Shown: one piece after another, positions 27,924 through 37,000 of the stretch
How positions within the stretch are numbered: position 1 is the first letter of the stretch
Layout of the letters: every line of letters starts with the position of its first letter
Position numbers and translations under genes: made by a program
Notes under the pieces: model-generated
Database searches by the model: none
Seen by the model: the letters and a program-made list of their open reading frames with translations, nothing else
What the model was told of the DNA's origin: nothing
Origin: a virus
Length of the DNA stretch: 38,017 nt
IMG/VR virus record: IMGVR_UViG_3300043548_000309
Span: 1 to 38,017 of that record
Reading direction: 5' to 3' (one strand)

Positions 27924-30851
27924 ATGCCGAAGTTCGATTTTTTTCCAAGTTTCAACGCCGGTGAAGTCTCGCCCTTCATCGACGCCCGGACGAGCTTGGA
28001 GAAATACCGCAGCGCCTGCCGCACGCTGGAGAACTTCCAAATCCTCCCCTACGGCGGCGTCATCCGCCGCCCGGGAACGCAATACCTCGGAGCCACCAAG
28101 TCGGCCACCAACCAGACCCGCTTGATCGGATTCAACTTCTCGACCACCACCCGGTTCCTCATCGAAATGGGCGTGGGCTACATGAGATTCTGGAACCCCG
28201 CCACGGGAGCGCCGGTCAACGCCGCCACGCCATCCGCATGGGCGACTGGGAACATCTACGCAGTCGGCAACTATGTGCGTGAAAGTAGCAAAAACTACTA
28301 CTGCGTGACTGCCCACACCGCAGGCACATTTGCCACCGATCTCGCCGCAGGTCGCTGGGTGGAGCAGTCGATCCTTGAGATTCCCACCCCCTACGCCGCC
28401 TCTGCCCTGCGCGAAATCCAATTTTCCCAAATCAACGACATCATGTATTTCGCCCACGCGAACTACCTGCCACACAAACTCTCCCGCCTTGCCGACAACA
28501 ACTGGACATTCGCGCCAGTGGTCTTTGACTACCCGCCGCTTCAAGACCAGAACGCCACCGAGCAGGTCGTGAATATTTATCCAAACCCAGACATTTGGGT
28601 CGCTGGCACGAACTACATCCTCGGCGACTATGTGCGTCCTCCCACATGGGTCGCATCCACCGCCTACGCCGTGGGCGACATCGTGCTGAGTGGCAGCATT
28701 GCCTATAAGTGCATCACGGCAAACACCGACGCCACATTCACCGCAGCTAAATGGAGCGCACAGAACCAAGCCAACCAGGCATTTTACTACTACGCGATGA
28801 GCGCCCACCGCGCTGGGTCGAACTTCGGCGTGGATCAAGCAGCGGGCAAGTGGTCGCAATTCCCGATTCCTCTCAATGAAATGGGAAAATACTCGGTCAG
28901 CGCCGGGTCTGGACTTTTCCCATCCTCCACGGTGGGTTCGCAGGTTGAACTGAAGTGGCAGAAAAACAATTTCTACGCCGAGCAACTCATCACCGGGAAC
29001 AATGTTTCCGATACTTTGGCCGTGGAAGGCGGGTGGGATTTCAGCACTTCCGGCACATGGACGGCAACCATGCAAATTCTGCGCGTTCCCTCGGATGTCT
29101 TCTCGGCTGGGCGCATCGTGGCCACCGCCACGCGAAGCGGCACGGTAGTGAGCGTCTACCACCCCTACCACGGTTGGAACAACGGAGACCGCATCTGCGT
29201 GGGAGACGGTCGGTCAACAAACAACTACGCCACACACGGAGCCACCATCACCGTCACCGGCACTCACACCTACACCTATGATGTTGGATCAAACTCCCAG
29301 ACCGGCTACCTCGACATTTACCCGGAGAACCTCACAAAAATGGAAATTGTGCGGGAATACTCCGTGTCGGCAGACCGCAATATCATCACTAGCGGAACGG
29401 AGTCCACGCGCTGCGGTCTAAAAATCCGCATTCTGGATTGGGTTTCCGGCACCGGAACCATTGTCCAGAAAGCCCGCTTGGAAACCGACACCAAGGTCAC
29501 CGGCGGCATCGCCACCATCGTCGCAGCCGAGCAGATCAATGTGGACAAGTGGCTCGGCGAGGGTCCGCGCAACCAGCGCAACACCAAGTTCTGGGCCTTC
29601 GGCGCATTCTCGTCCGCTCGCGGCTACCCGCGCTCGGTCGCCATGCATGAGCAGCGCCTTTGCTTTGGCGGCACATCCTCCCAGCCAAACACCGTCTGGT
29701 GCAGCGCGATTGATGATTTTGAGAATTTCCAGACCGGCGTCACCGCCAGCGATGCCGTGCAGTTCACGCTCGCGGCCTCGGAGGGCAACCGCATCAATTG
29801 GATGTATAGCCAAAGCCAACTCCTCATCGGCACATCCGGCGACGAGTGGACGATTGGCAGCGCCGATTCCACGCAGGCGCTCTCGGCAACGAATGTGCAG
29901 GCGAACCGGCAATCCTCCTACGGGTCAAAATATATGAAGGCCGCGCTGGTGAACGATGTCCTCCTCTTCGTCCAGCGCAACGGACGCAAGGTGCGTGAAC
30001 TCGTCTACGAACTCAACAAGGACGGCTGGGTCGCGCCGGACCTCACCTTACTCGCGGAACACATCACCAATGGCGAGATCGTGGACATCGCCTACCAGCA
30101 ACAACCCGATGCAGTTCTCTGGTGCGCCCGGGGAGACGGCACGCTCATCGCCATGACTTACGAGCGCGATCAGAAAGTCGTCGGCTGGCACCGCCACACG
30201 CTCGGCGATGCCGATGTGGAATCGGTCGCTACCATCTACGGAAATGGAACTGAGGACGAACTTTGGATGGTCGTGAAGCGCACCGTCTCCGGAGCAGACT
30301 ACCGCACCATCGAGCGGTTTCCTCTCCTCTGGAGAACCCGATTCGACGAAGAATCTTCCGCAAACTACCGCTACCTCGACGGCCATGTTTCCTTTGCTTC
30401 CGGCGCAGCTAACCGCACGGTCTCCGGCCTCGCGCATCTGGAAGGGAAAACAATCACCGTGGTGCAGGATGGCCAAGCCCCCATCACCCGCACGGTCGCC
30501 AGCGGAGCCATCACCGTCCCTGCCGCCGCCGCAGGCTATGTCGGCCTGCCCTACACCTCCACGCTCCGCCCCATGAAGCTCGATGCCGACTTCGAGGATG
30601 GCACCGCGCAGTCGCGCAAGAAGCGCATCCACCAAGTCGTCGTCCGCACACTCAAGAGTCGCGGCGGCGAAGTTCGCACAAATAATGGAACATGGTATGC
30701 TCTCGCCCCGACGACCACCACGGGCGACCAAAAGATCATCCTCGGCGGAGCGTTCGGCATCGACGCCGATGTCGATGTCCGCCAGACCGAACCTTACCCA
30801 ATGTGCATCATCTCGATCCTTCCCAAATGGGACGCCTACGGCAATGAGTGA
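27924..30851 (+). CDS. Tail tubular protein B (nozzle)
   Basis: A 975-residue protein with the gp12-like (TTPB) plan: start FFPSFNAGEVSPFIDARTSLEKYRSACRTLENFQILPYGGVIRRPGT (the classical 'F-x-x-G-x-l-s' nozzle opening), then propeller-like beta repeats through the body, including YPRSVAMHEQRLCFGGT, ALSATNVQANRQSSYGS and FVQRNGRKVREL. Two insertions around residues 105-160 and 225-310 have the CBM-like pattern YAVGDIVxxGxxxYKCITA and WATGNIYAVGNYV. The tail nozzle binds the tube and the fibres. It overlaps the next gene by 8 bp. Confidence 0.9.
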   Translation: MPKFDFFPSFNAGEVSPFIDARTSLEKYRSACRTLENFQILPYGGVIRRPGTQYLGATKSATNQTRLIGFNFSTTTRFLIEMGVGYMRFWNPATGAPVNAATPSAWATGNIYAVGNYVRESSKNYYCVTAHTAGTFATDLAAGRWVEQSILEIPTPYAASALREIQFSQINDIMYFAHANYLPHKLSRLADNNWTFAPVVFDYPPLQDQNATEQVVNIYPNPDIWVAGTNYILGDYVRPPTWVASTAYAVGDIVLSGSIAYKCITANTDATFTAAKWSAQNQANQAFYYYAMSAHRAGSNFGVDQAAGKWSQFPIPLNEMGKYSVSAGSGLFPSSTVGSQVELKWQKNNFYAEQLITGNNVSDTLAVEGGWDFSTSGTWTATMQILRVPSDVFSAGRIVATATRSGTVVSVYHPYHGWNNGDRICVGDGRSTNNYATHGATITVTGTHTYTYDVGSNSQTGYLDIYPENLTKMEIVREYSVSADRNIITSGTESTRCGLKIRILDWVSGTGTIVQKARLETDTKVTGGIATIVAAEQINVDKWLGEGPRNQRNTKFWAFGAFSSARGYPRSVAMHEQRLCFGGTSSQPNTVWCSAIDDFENFQTGVTASDAVQFTLAASEGNRINWMYSQSQLLIGTSGDEWTIGSADSTQALSATNVQANRQSSYGSKYMKAALVNDVLLFVQRNGRKVRELVYELNKDGWVAPDLTLLAEHITNGEIVDIAYQQQPDAVLWCARGDGTLIAMTYERDQKVVGWHRHTLGDADVESVATIYGNGTEDELWMVVKRTVSGADYRTIERFPLLWRTRFDEESSANYRYLDGHVSFASGAANRTVSGLAHLEGKTITVVQDGQAPITRTVASGAITVPAAAAGYVGLPYTSTLRPMKLDADFEDGTAQSRKKRIHQVVVRTLKSRGGEVRTNNGTWYALAPTTTTGDQKIILGGAFGIDADVDVRQTEPYPMCIISILPKWDAYGNE

Positions 30852-31257
30852 CATTCACATCCGCCACTACGAAGCGACCGACTACGAGATGCTCTCGGAG
30901 TGGTGGCACGCCCACGGCAAGCACCGCCGCCCGGAGCCGATGCTCCCGAAATGCGGAGTCGTCTGCGAGATCGACGGCAAGCCGGTCAGCGCCCTCTTTC
31001 TGCACATGGATAATTCCTGCGGAATGTGCATGGCCGACCATGCCGTGAGCGCCCCCGGACTTTCCTTGAAAACTGCCTTGCTCGCCTTCCGGCATTGTGT
31101 GGCTTGCCTCAAAAAAATCGCCAAGGATTTCGGCTACCACACGATGGCGGTCTTCACATACCCAGGCATAGCTCGCCGTCTGGAATCTCAAGGATTCCGC
31201 GAGTTGTCCCGCAATCAAGTGGCCATGATCGCATCAACATCGGAGGAAGAAATATGA
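30844..31257 (+). CDS. GNAT-like acyltransferase-fold protein
   Basis: A 137-residue protein. The pattern MSDIHIRHYEATDYEMLSEWW at the start, VVCEIDGKPVSALFLHMDN in the middle, and CLKKIAKDFGYHTMAVFTYP then LESQGFRELSRNQVAMI at the end is a compact GNAT-like fold. The acetyl-CoA loop (Q/R-x-x-G-x-G/A) is not obvious, so enzymatic activity is uncertain. It sits between the nozzle and the internal core, a place where GNAT-like proteins are seen in podoviruses of this type; it could be a virion or assembly factor. It overlaps by 4 bp with the next gene. Confidence 0.65.
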   Translation: MSDIHIRHYEATDYEMLSEWWHAHGKHRRPEPMLPKCGVVCEIDGKPVSALFLHMDNSCGMCMADHAVSAPGLSLKTALLAFRHCVACLKKIAKDFGYHTMAVFTYPGIARRLESQGFRELSRNQVAMIASTSEEEI

Positions 31258-32054
31258 CAGGTGCAGAACCAATGGCGATAATGGCAATTGCTTCTGTGGT
31301 TTCTACAGCCGCAGCGACCGGCATCGCGATGTATTCCGCCAGCGAGCAAAGCAAGTCGCAAGCCGCCATCGCCGAATACAACCGGATAGCTAACGAGCAA
31401 AATGCCGCATGGCAGCGCATGGCAGCGGAGCGGGCCGCGCAGGCGGATCAGTTCAATTCGCAGATGTCCATGTTCAACGCGCAGTCGCAGGCCGACCAGG
31501 CGAACATGAACAATGTCCTTGTTCAGCAGCAATCCCAGCAACTCCGCGCCCAAGCCGATGGCGAGGATCGCCAAGCCCGCGAGCAGGCCGACCGCATCCG
31601 CGCCGAGAAGGCCCGCATCCTCGGACTCCAACGCTCCCAATACGCTGCCGGGGGAGTGACCACCGAGGGATCGCCCCTTGAAGTTTTGGCTGATACCGCC
31701 AATATTTACGAAATGCAGGTCGCCGATACTCGTCTCCTCGCCAATCTCTCCTCGGAGAAAAAACGCTACGAGGCCGGGATGAACGAACTCGTCGGCGATT
31801 TCAATTTGTCGTCCGACCTCTTCGCCTCGGCGATGAACAAAAAAGCCGCGCAGATCAGCTTCAATGACGCGCAGTTCACCGAGAAAGCCGCCGGGGCCGG
31901 TTACCGAATCAATATGCGCCAAGCCGCCATCGAGCAGATGGCAGGCAACGCCACCGCCCGCGCCACCGCGATGGGTGGCTACACCGCGCTCGCCAGCGGC
32001 ATCGGTTCCGCCGCCAACACCGGAATGACCGCCTACGGCTACAAAGCAAAATAA
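31254..32054 (+). CDS. Internal virion (ejection) protein, T7 gp14-like
   Basis: A 266-residue protein: an N-terminal hydrophobic Ala-rich helix (PMAIMAIASVVSTAAATGIAMYSASEQ), a long charged coiled coil, then GVTTEGSPLEVLADTANIYEM (a hallmark of gp14-like proteins), more helix and a Gly-rich C-terminus (GGYTALASGIGSAANTG). Such proteins form the outer-membrane pore during DNA ejection. Good Shine-Dalgarno (GGAGGA). The segment EVLADT is encoded by a near match to the 15-bp motif (31684-31698), which I consider coincidental. Confidence 0.8.
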   Translation: MTGAEPMAIMAIASVVSTAAATGIAMYSASEQSKSQAAIAEYNRIANEQNAAWQRMAAERAAQADQFNSQMSMFNAQSQADQANMNNVLVQQQSQQLRAQADGEDRQAREQADRIRAEKARILGLQRSQYAAGGVTTEGSPLEVLADTANIYEMQVADTRLLANLSSEKKRYEAGMNELVGDFNLSSDLFASAMNKKAAQISFNDAQFTEKAAGAGYRINMRQAAIEQMAGNATARATAMGGYTALASGIGSAANTGMTAYGYKAK

Positions 32055-32056
32055 AA

Positions 32057-34096
32057 ATGCCCGCCATCCGACTCGCCGACATACCAAACGCAGGCCCGCA
32101 AGCACTCGGCCCCTCGACCGGCATCCTCGCCCCGCAAGCCGCGCAGCTTGGCCGCGCTGCCATGGTGGACCCCAGCGGAATGCGAAACGCCGCGCAGTCG
32201 ATGCTCACCCAAACTCTGGAACTCGATGCCTTCTCGCAGGAAGCCCGCGCCATGGGCAAATTCGCCGACTCCATCGGCGGACTCGGCGATGTCGCCATGA
32301 AGTGGGGCCAGAAATTCGCCGAGGCCAAGGACTACGCCGACATCAACCGCGCCGAGACACTCCTCGCGATTGCCTCTCAAAATCAAAAAGCCGACCAAGC
32401 GACTCTCCCGATGGAAAAGTGGGGCGAGTCGCTGGCGCGGAACCAAGAGGAAACCAAAAAGGCGCTGGCCGAAATCAAATTCAGCAACAACGCCGCCGAG
32501 AAATTCAACCCGTATTTCGAGAACTGGACGCTCAAGTCTCAAGCCTCGATGCAGGCAGAAACCCGGATCAAGCAACTGGAACTTGCCAAGACCGACATCA
32601 AAGCCAACGCCCTCCGACTCGCCGCCGAGGGCAATTTTGAGGCGTCTCTCTCCGCTTTCAAAGGTGGAGTGGACAAGGGACTTTATACCCAAGAAGAGTT
32701 CGACAAATTCGGAGCCGACATCCGCGACAACGAAATCCGCGCCGACGAGGCCATGCAGACCGACCGGATCACCGCCGACTTGATGACCGATTGGACAGTC
32801 GCGAAGCAGAACCTCAACGAATATGTCAAGTCCGCCGGGGACGCGAAAGACGATGCCCGCATCAAGGGTGCCTACGGTGAAATGCCGATGAGCAAAGTCC
32901 GCCGGTTGATGGCGCAAGTCGATCAGCAGGGCCGGATCACCGAGACGAGCAACTACAACACCCTCGCCCAAGCGATTGATTCCGACTCCCCGATCCGCGA
33001 TGCCAACGGCAACGAGTTTCTCATCACCGACAAGGACAAACTCAACAAGGCGCTGGAGACTTTCAAAGTCACCGGCACCGAGTCCAAAGCGCGGCTTGAG
33101 CGCCTCATCAGCGACAATGTTCCTTACAATTCCAAGGATATTGCCGAGGTAAAAGCTGCGCTCGCATCATACGATCCAGCTACAGACCAAGATATGTCTG
33201 GATTGATCAACCTTCAAAATCAGATTGCCGAAAAAGCGCACAAAAGCATTCGTCCAATCCTCAATGACCAACTCACACAGATGGTCAAAAAATTCAACGC
33301 AGACGGGACTCTGAAATCTGCCACCGAAAAATGGCAGGGCGACATGATTCGCCATGTCCTTGATCTTGGGAAATCGGGACTCCTCGGCGATCCCGGCACG
33401 GAAAAAACATCCTCTGGGATGTATGGAGAAAAAATCACCGACCCAGCAAAAAACAATGAGTATTGGCAAGGTGTCTACAAAGTCCAACAAGGTTTGGAGG
33501 AGTGGTTTCAAAACCCAGCCAACAAGGACAAGACTCCCGCAGATGCTCAAGCATTCCGCGACAGCCTCATCCAACCGCTGATCAACGAGTCGTCGAAGAA
33601 CAATCGCAAAAACCAGACAACGAATCGCGGTAGCTATGTAGAGAGCATCAGCGCCGGAGCCTACGGAGCGCCAACCCCCAAGCCAACGCCGCCGCCATCC
33701 ACCGATGCCATTCAAAAAGCCAAAGAGGCAAAAGACAAATCCCTCGGCAAGGTGACGAGCTACAACTTCCCGAACGATCCATATTCCGACACCAACTCGC
33801 GCAACCGCATCGGCGCATGGAACAATCGCCTCGACGAAAACTCCCTCGCCATCTCGCCCGACATCGAGCGCAAATTCAAAGCCGCCGGAATCGGCAAGGG
33901 CGATCCCGTGGAACTCACCCTCGCCGATGGGTCCACCGTGATCCGCACTTGGGACGACCGCACCATGCAGGACTCGCAAGCGATCAAGAAATTCGGCAAG
34001 CCACTCACCGGACGCTTCGATTTTCACTCTCCCGGCGGCAAACAAAAGAACGATGGCATGGCTGTCGTTTCCTTCCGCAAGGCACCTACTGCTTAA
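32057..34096 (+). CDS. Internal virion protein, gp15-like, with C-terminal double-psi-barrel-like domain
   Basis: A 679-residue, mostly helical protein. N-terminal 150 residues are a charged helical stretch (PQAAQLGRAAMVDPSGMRNAAQSML), then a long helical middle, and a C-terminal module (about residues 570-679): VTSYNFPNDPYSDTNSRNRIGAWN, AISPDIERKFKAAGIGKGDPVELTLADGSTVIRTWDDRT, the pattern of a double-psi beta-barrel / 3D domain (cf. RlpA or MltA-like lytic transglycosylases). It would degrade peptidoglycan for the ejectosome. Catalytic Asp is likely in WDDRTM; not certain. Confidence 0.7.
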   Translation: MPAIRLADIPNAGPQALGPSTGILAPQAAQLGRAAMVDPSGMRNAAQSMLTQTLELDAFSQEARAMGKFADSIGGLGDVAMKWGQKFAEAKDYADINRAETLLAIASQNQKADQATLPMEKWGESLARNQEETKKALAEIKFSNNAAEKFNPYFENWTLKSQASMQAETRIKQLELAKTDIKANALRLAAEGNFEASLSAFKGGVDKGLYTQEEFDKFGADIRDNEIRADEAMQTDRITADLMTDWTVAKQNLNEYVKSAGDAKDDARIKGAYGEMPMSKVRRLMAQVDQQGRITETSNYNTLAQAIDSDSPIRDANGNEFLITDKDKLNKALETFKVTGTESKARLERLISDNVPYNSKDIAEVKAALASYDPATDQDMSGLINLQNQIAEKAHKSIRPILNDQLTQMVKKFNADGTLKSATEKWQGDMIRHVLDLGKSGLLGDPGTEKTSSGMYGEKITDPAKNNEYWQGVYKVQQGLEEWFQNPANKDKTPADAQAFRDSLIQPLINESSKNNRKNQTTNRGSYVESISAGAYGAPTPKPTPPPSTDAIQKAKEAKDKSLGKVTSYNFPNDPYSDTNSRNRIGAWNNRLDENSLAISPDIERKFKAAGIGKGDPVELTLADGSTVIRTWDDRTMQDSQAIKKFGKPLTGRFDFHSPGGKQKNDGMAVVSFRKAPTA

Positions 34097-34099
34097 AGT

Positions 34100-37000
34100 A
34101 TGACCTCACTCATCGACGACGAGACAGCGACACGCTTCTACAACGAAATCGACAACGCCCCGGAAGAGGATCGCCAGCAGATGGCCGATGCCCTCCTTGC
34201 TTGGGGCGAGGAAAAGCAAAGCAGGGAGCGGGAAGAGACCGACACCCATTTCTCAAAACTTTTCACAGACGACAGCTACTACCAGCAAATCAACGACAAC
34301 GATCCCGCGCTCTCCGAGGCGCTCGATCCCGAGGCAACCGCGAAAAGGGCCAGCATCCATGCCTACTTGGAACACCAACTTAACCGGCCCATCGATGCCG
34401 CAAATTTTGAACCCGAGCGCGATGCCTTCGCCATGCAGGCATTCGGCCAGAAAAAACTCAACGATGGTCAACTCTTTGATTACATCCGGGGCGACTACGA
34501 TTGGCAGAAGCAACGCACCGAGGCGATCAACGACCTCCACATGCAGTCCGTGGGAAAAGCGATTGCCGACTCCCAACTCGGCCAGACCCGCCCCTTCGTG
34601 GACGGCATGACCGAGGTCTTCAACCAATGGCAGCAGAAATACCCGGAACTGGTAGACGGCAAGAATGACGCCGCCTTCCTCTCGCAGGGTTACAAGCTCT
34701 ACTACGACACGATCAACGACCTCGACACGGTTCGCCCGCAGGCGTCCAAGGCGCTCTCCACGCTCACCTCGTTCACCCAAGGCAACGCCACCGACGAGGA
34801 CATGCAAAGCCTCGCCAACGACTTCGTCGGCGCTCCACCCGAAGACCGCCAGAAAATCTACAAATATGTGACCCTCGCCGCGCAAGCCGGTCAGATCGAC
34901 CGCGCCGGGATCGAGCAGTTCGCTATCAACATGGGGCAAGCCTTCACCCGTGGGTTCGACTTCGTCCCGCAGGGAACGCTCCAGATTCAAGAAGCAGGCG
35001 TCAACGATGTGCTGCAAAAAGTAAAAAGCGGGCAAAAAGTCTTGGTGCCTCAGAATGGAGACATCACCAAGGCGACCGTTGCCGAGCAAACGCCAAAAGC
35101 CCAAGTCCTCGCTCAAGCTCCCACGGTCGGAATGTTTGCCACCCCTCAAGACGGCTACCGCGAAGCCACACCCGAAGAGGCTGATCAATTTACCTCCTAC
35201 GCCACAAATGCCATGGAGTCCTTCAAGGTCGTGCGTGAACTTCGCAATGTCGCCAAGACCGGCGTCGATCCCATCCGCCCCGTGCTGGAAGAGAAATCCT
35301 TCTGGGGAACCGCCGAGCGCGGAGCCTACGGTTTGTCTGGCAGCATCCCGCTCATGGGCGCGACCGCCGTCAACCCCTACCTCGGCGTCCTCGCCTACCA
35401 AGCGACCGAATACGACCGCATCATGCTGGAGAACCCGGAAATCAACCCGCAGTTCGCCCAAGGTCTCGCCCTGGTGGAAGGCGCGGCCAATGCCGCCATC
35501 GACCGGGTCCAGTTGAGCAGCCTCTCCGGGCGGCTCCCCATGTTTGGACGCTACCTCGACCGCATCGCCAGCAATGGCGTCCGCCGCACCGTCAAGATCG
35601 GAGCCAATGTCGTGGAGCAGAACTTGCAGGAAGGCGCTCAAGACTTCATCGCCCCCGTGCTGGAGACCGCCGTTGCCGCCCTCCGCGAGGACATGCCCGA
35701 CAAGGATTTTGGAAAACTTCTGAACGAATGGGGAGGCCAGCGGGCCGAAACTTTCTTCGCCACCCTCCCCCTTGCCCTCATCGGCGGTGGAGTCGCCACC
35801 TACCGCGACATCAAAAACCCCTCCGCCGAACTCAACGCCACCAAGCTCCGCATGGCAGGATTTGGGAAGGATCAAGTCACCTTCATCCAGCGAGCGGAGA
35901 ATCCCGAGGAATACGATGCCCGCATCCAGATGGAATGGGAAAAGCGAACATCGGAAAACATCAAGGCTGGCGAGCAGGAAGTCCTCAACACCATTGAAAA
36001 AGCCCGCACCCCCGGAGAACTCGACGCCCGCATAGAGCGAGTCACCGCACCCGATGGGTCCGAGGACATCGTCGTCACCTCACCCGATGGCCGGGAACTC
36101 CTCCGCACCAAGAGCGAGCAGGCCGCGCTGGAGGCTGTGCGTCAGCACAACGAGGCGCAACTCATCAACGAGCGCAATGCCGTCTCCGACATGGTGGACT
36201 ATTTCCGCGCCCAAGACCCCGCCAATGTTGCCACCATCGAAGCGCCCCGCACCGTCCAGCAGGAACTCGACCGGCTGACAGAGGCCGGTGATTCCAAAGG
36301 CATCGCCAATCTCAACGAGCGCATCCGGTTCGCCAGCATCCCCGAAGGTTCCGACCTCACCACCTACAACATCCTCGGCGAGGCCAATGTCGAGACGACC
36401 GCCGAAGGCGTCTTCCGTGGCGTCATCAAGCTCCGCGAGAATTCGCGCCCGGAGGATGCCTTTGAGGAGATCAACCATGTCTTCGTCCGCAAGGCGCTCG
36501 CCGAGGGTCGCACCGATCTGGATTCCCTGCGCGGGTGGCTCAACCAAACCAGCGAGGCAACTGGCGAAACCTACGCCACCGAGACCGAAACCGACATCAT
36601 CGAGAACATCGCCAAGGTCGGCATGGACTACGCCGCAGGCCGCATCGAGGAGACCTCCCTCCCGGCCTCCTTCGTGGACTACATCAAGCGCATGCTCCAA
36701 GTCTTCAAAGAGACCATGGCCCGCGCCATCAAGCTCAAGGACGCCTTCGCCACCGGCAAGATCGACTCCAACTTTGAATCCTTCCTTGCCGAATCCGTTG
36801 GTCTCAACCAGCAGACGATGGTGGACACGACCCGGGAGCGAGCGAGTGGTGATATCATCACCGATGGCGGGCAGATGCTCATGGACTTTTCCATCGGCTC
36901 CCGCGCCAGCGCAGTTTCGACTGATACTCCCTCCATCCGTGCCAGCAACGCCACGATCACCGGCCCTGCGAATTACAGCATCGGCGCATTCCACGGGACG

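Noticed and set aside
31684-31698. Near copy of the 15-bp motif (one mismatch) in the gp14-like gene
   Set aside because: It encodes EVLADT, a conserved phrase of that protein family, so the match is more likely coding coincidence. A weaker match at 9908-9922 has two mismatches and the same explanation.
34253-35875. Antisense open frame of 540 codons, and a similar one at 27894-29171
   Set aside because: Shadows of GC-rich sense coding regions; compositional bias and no promoter or ribosome binding site.
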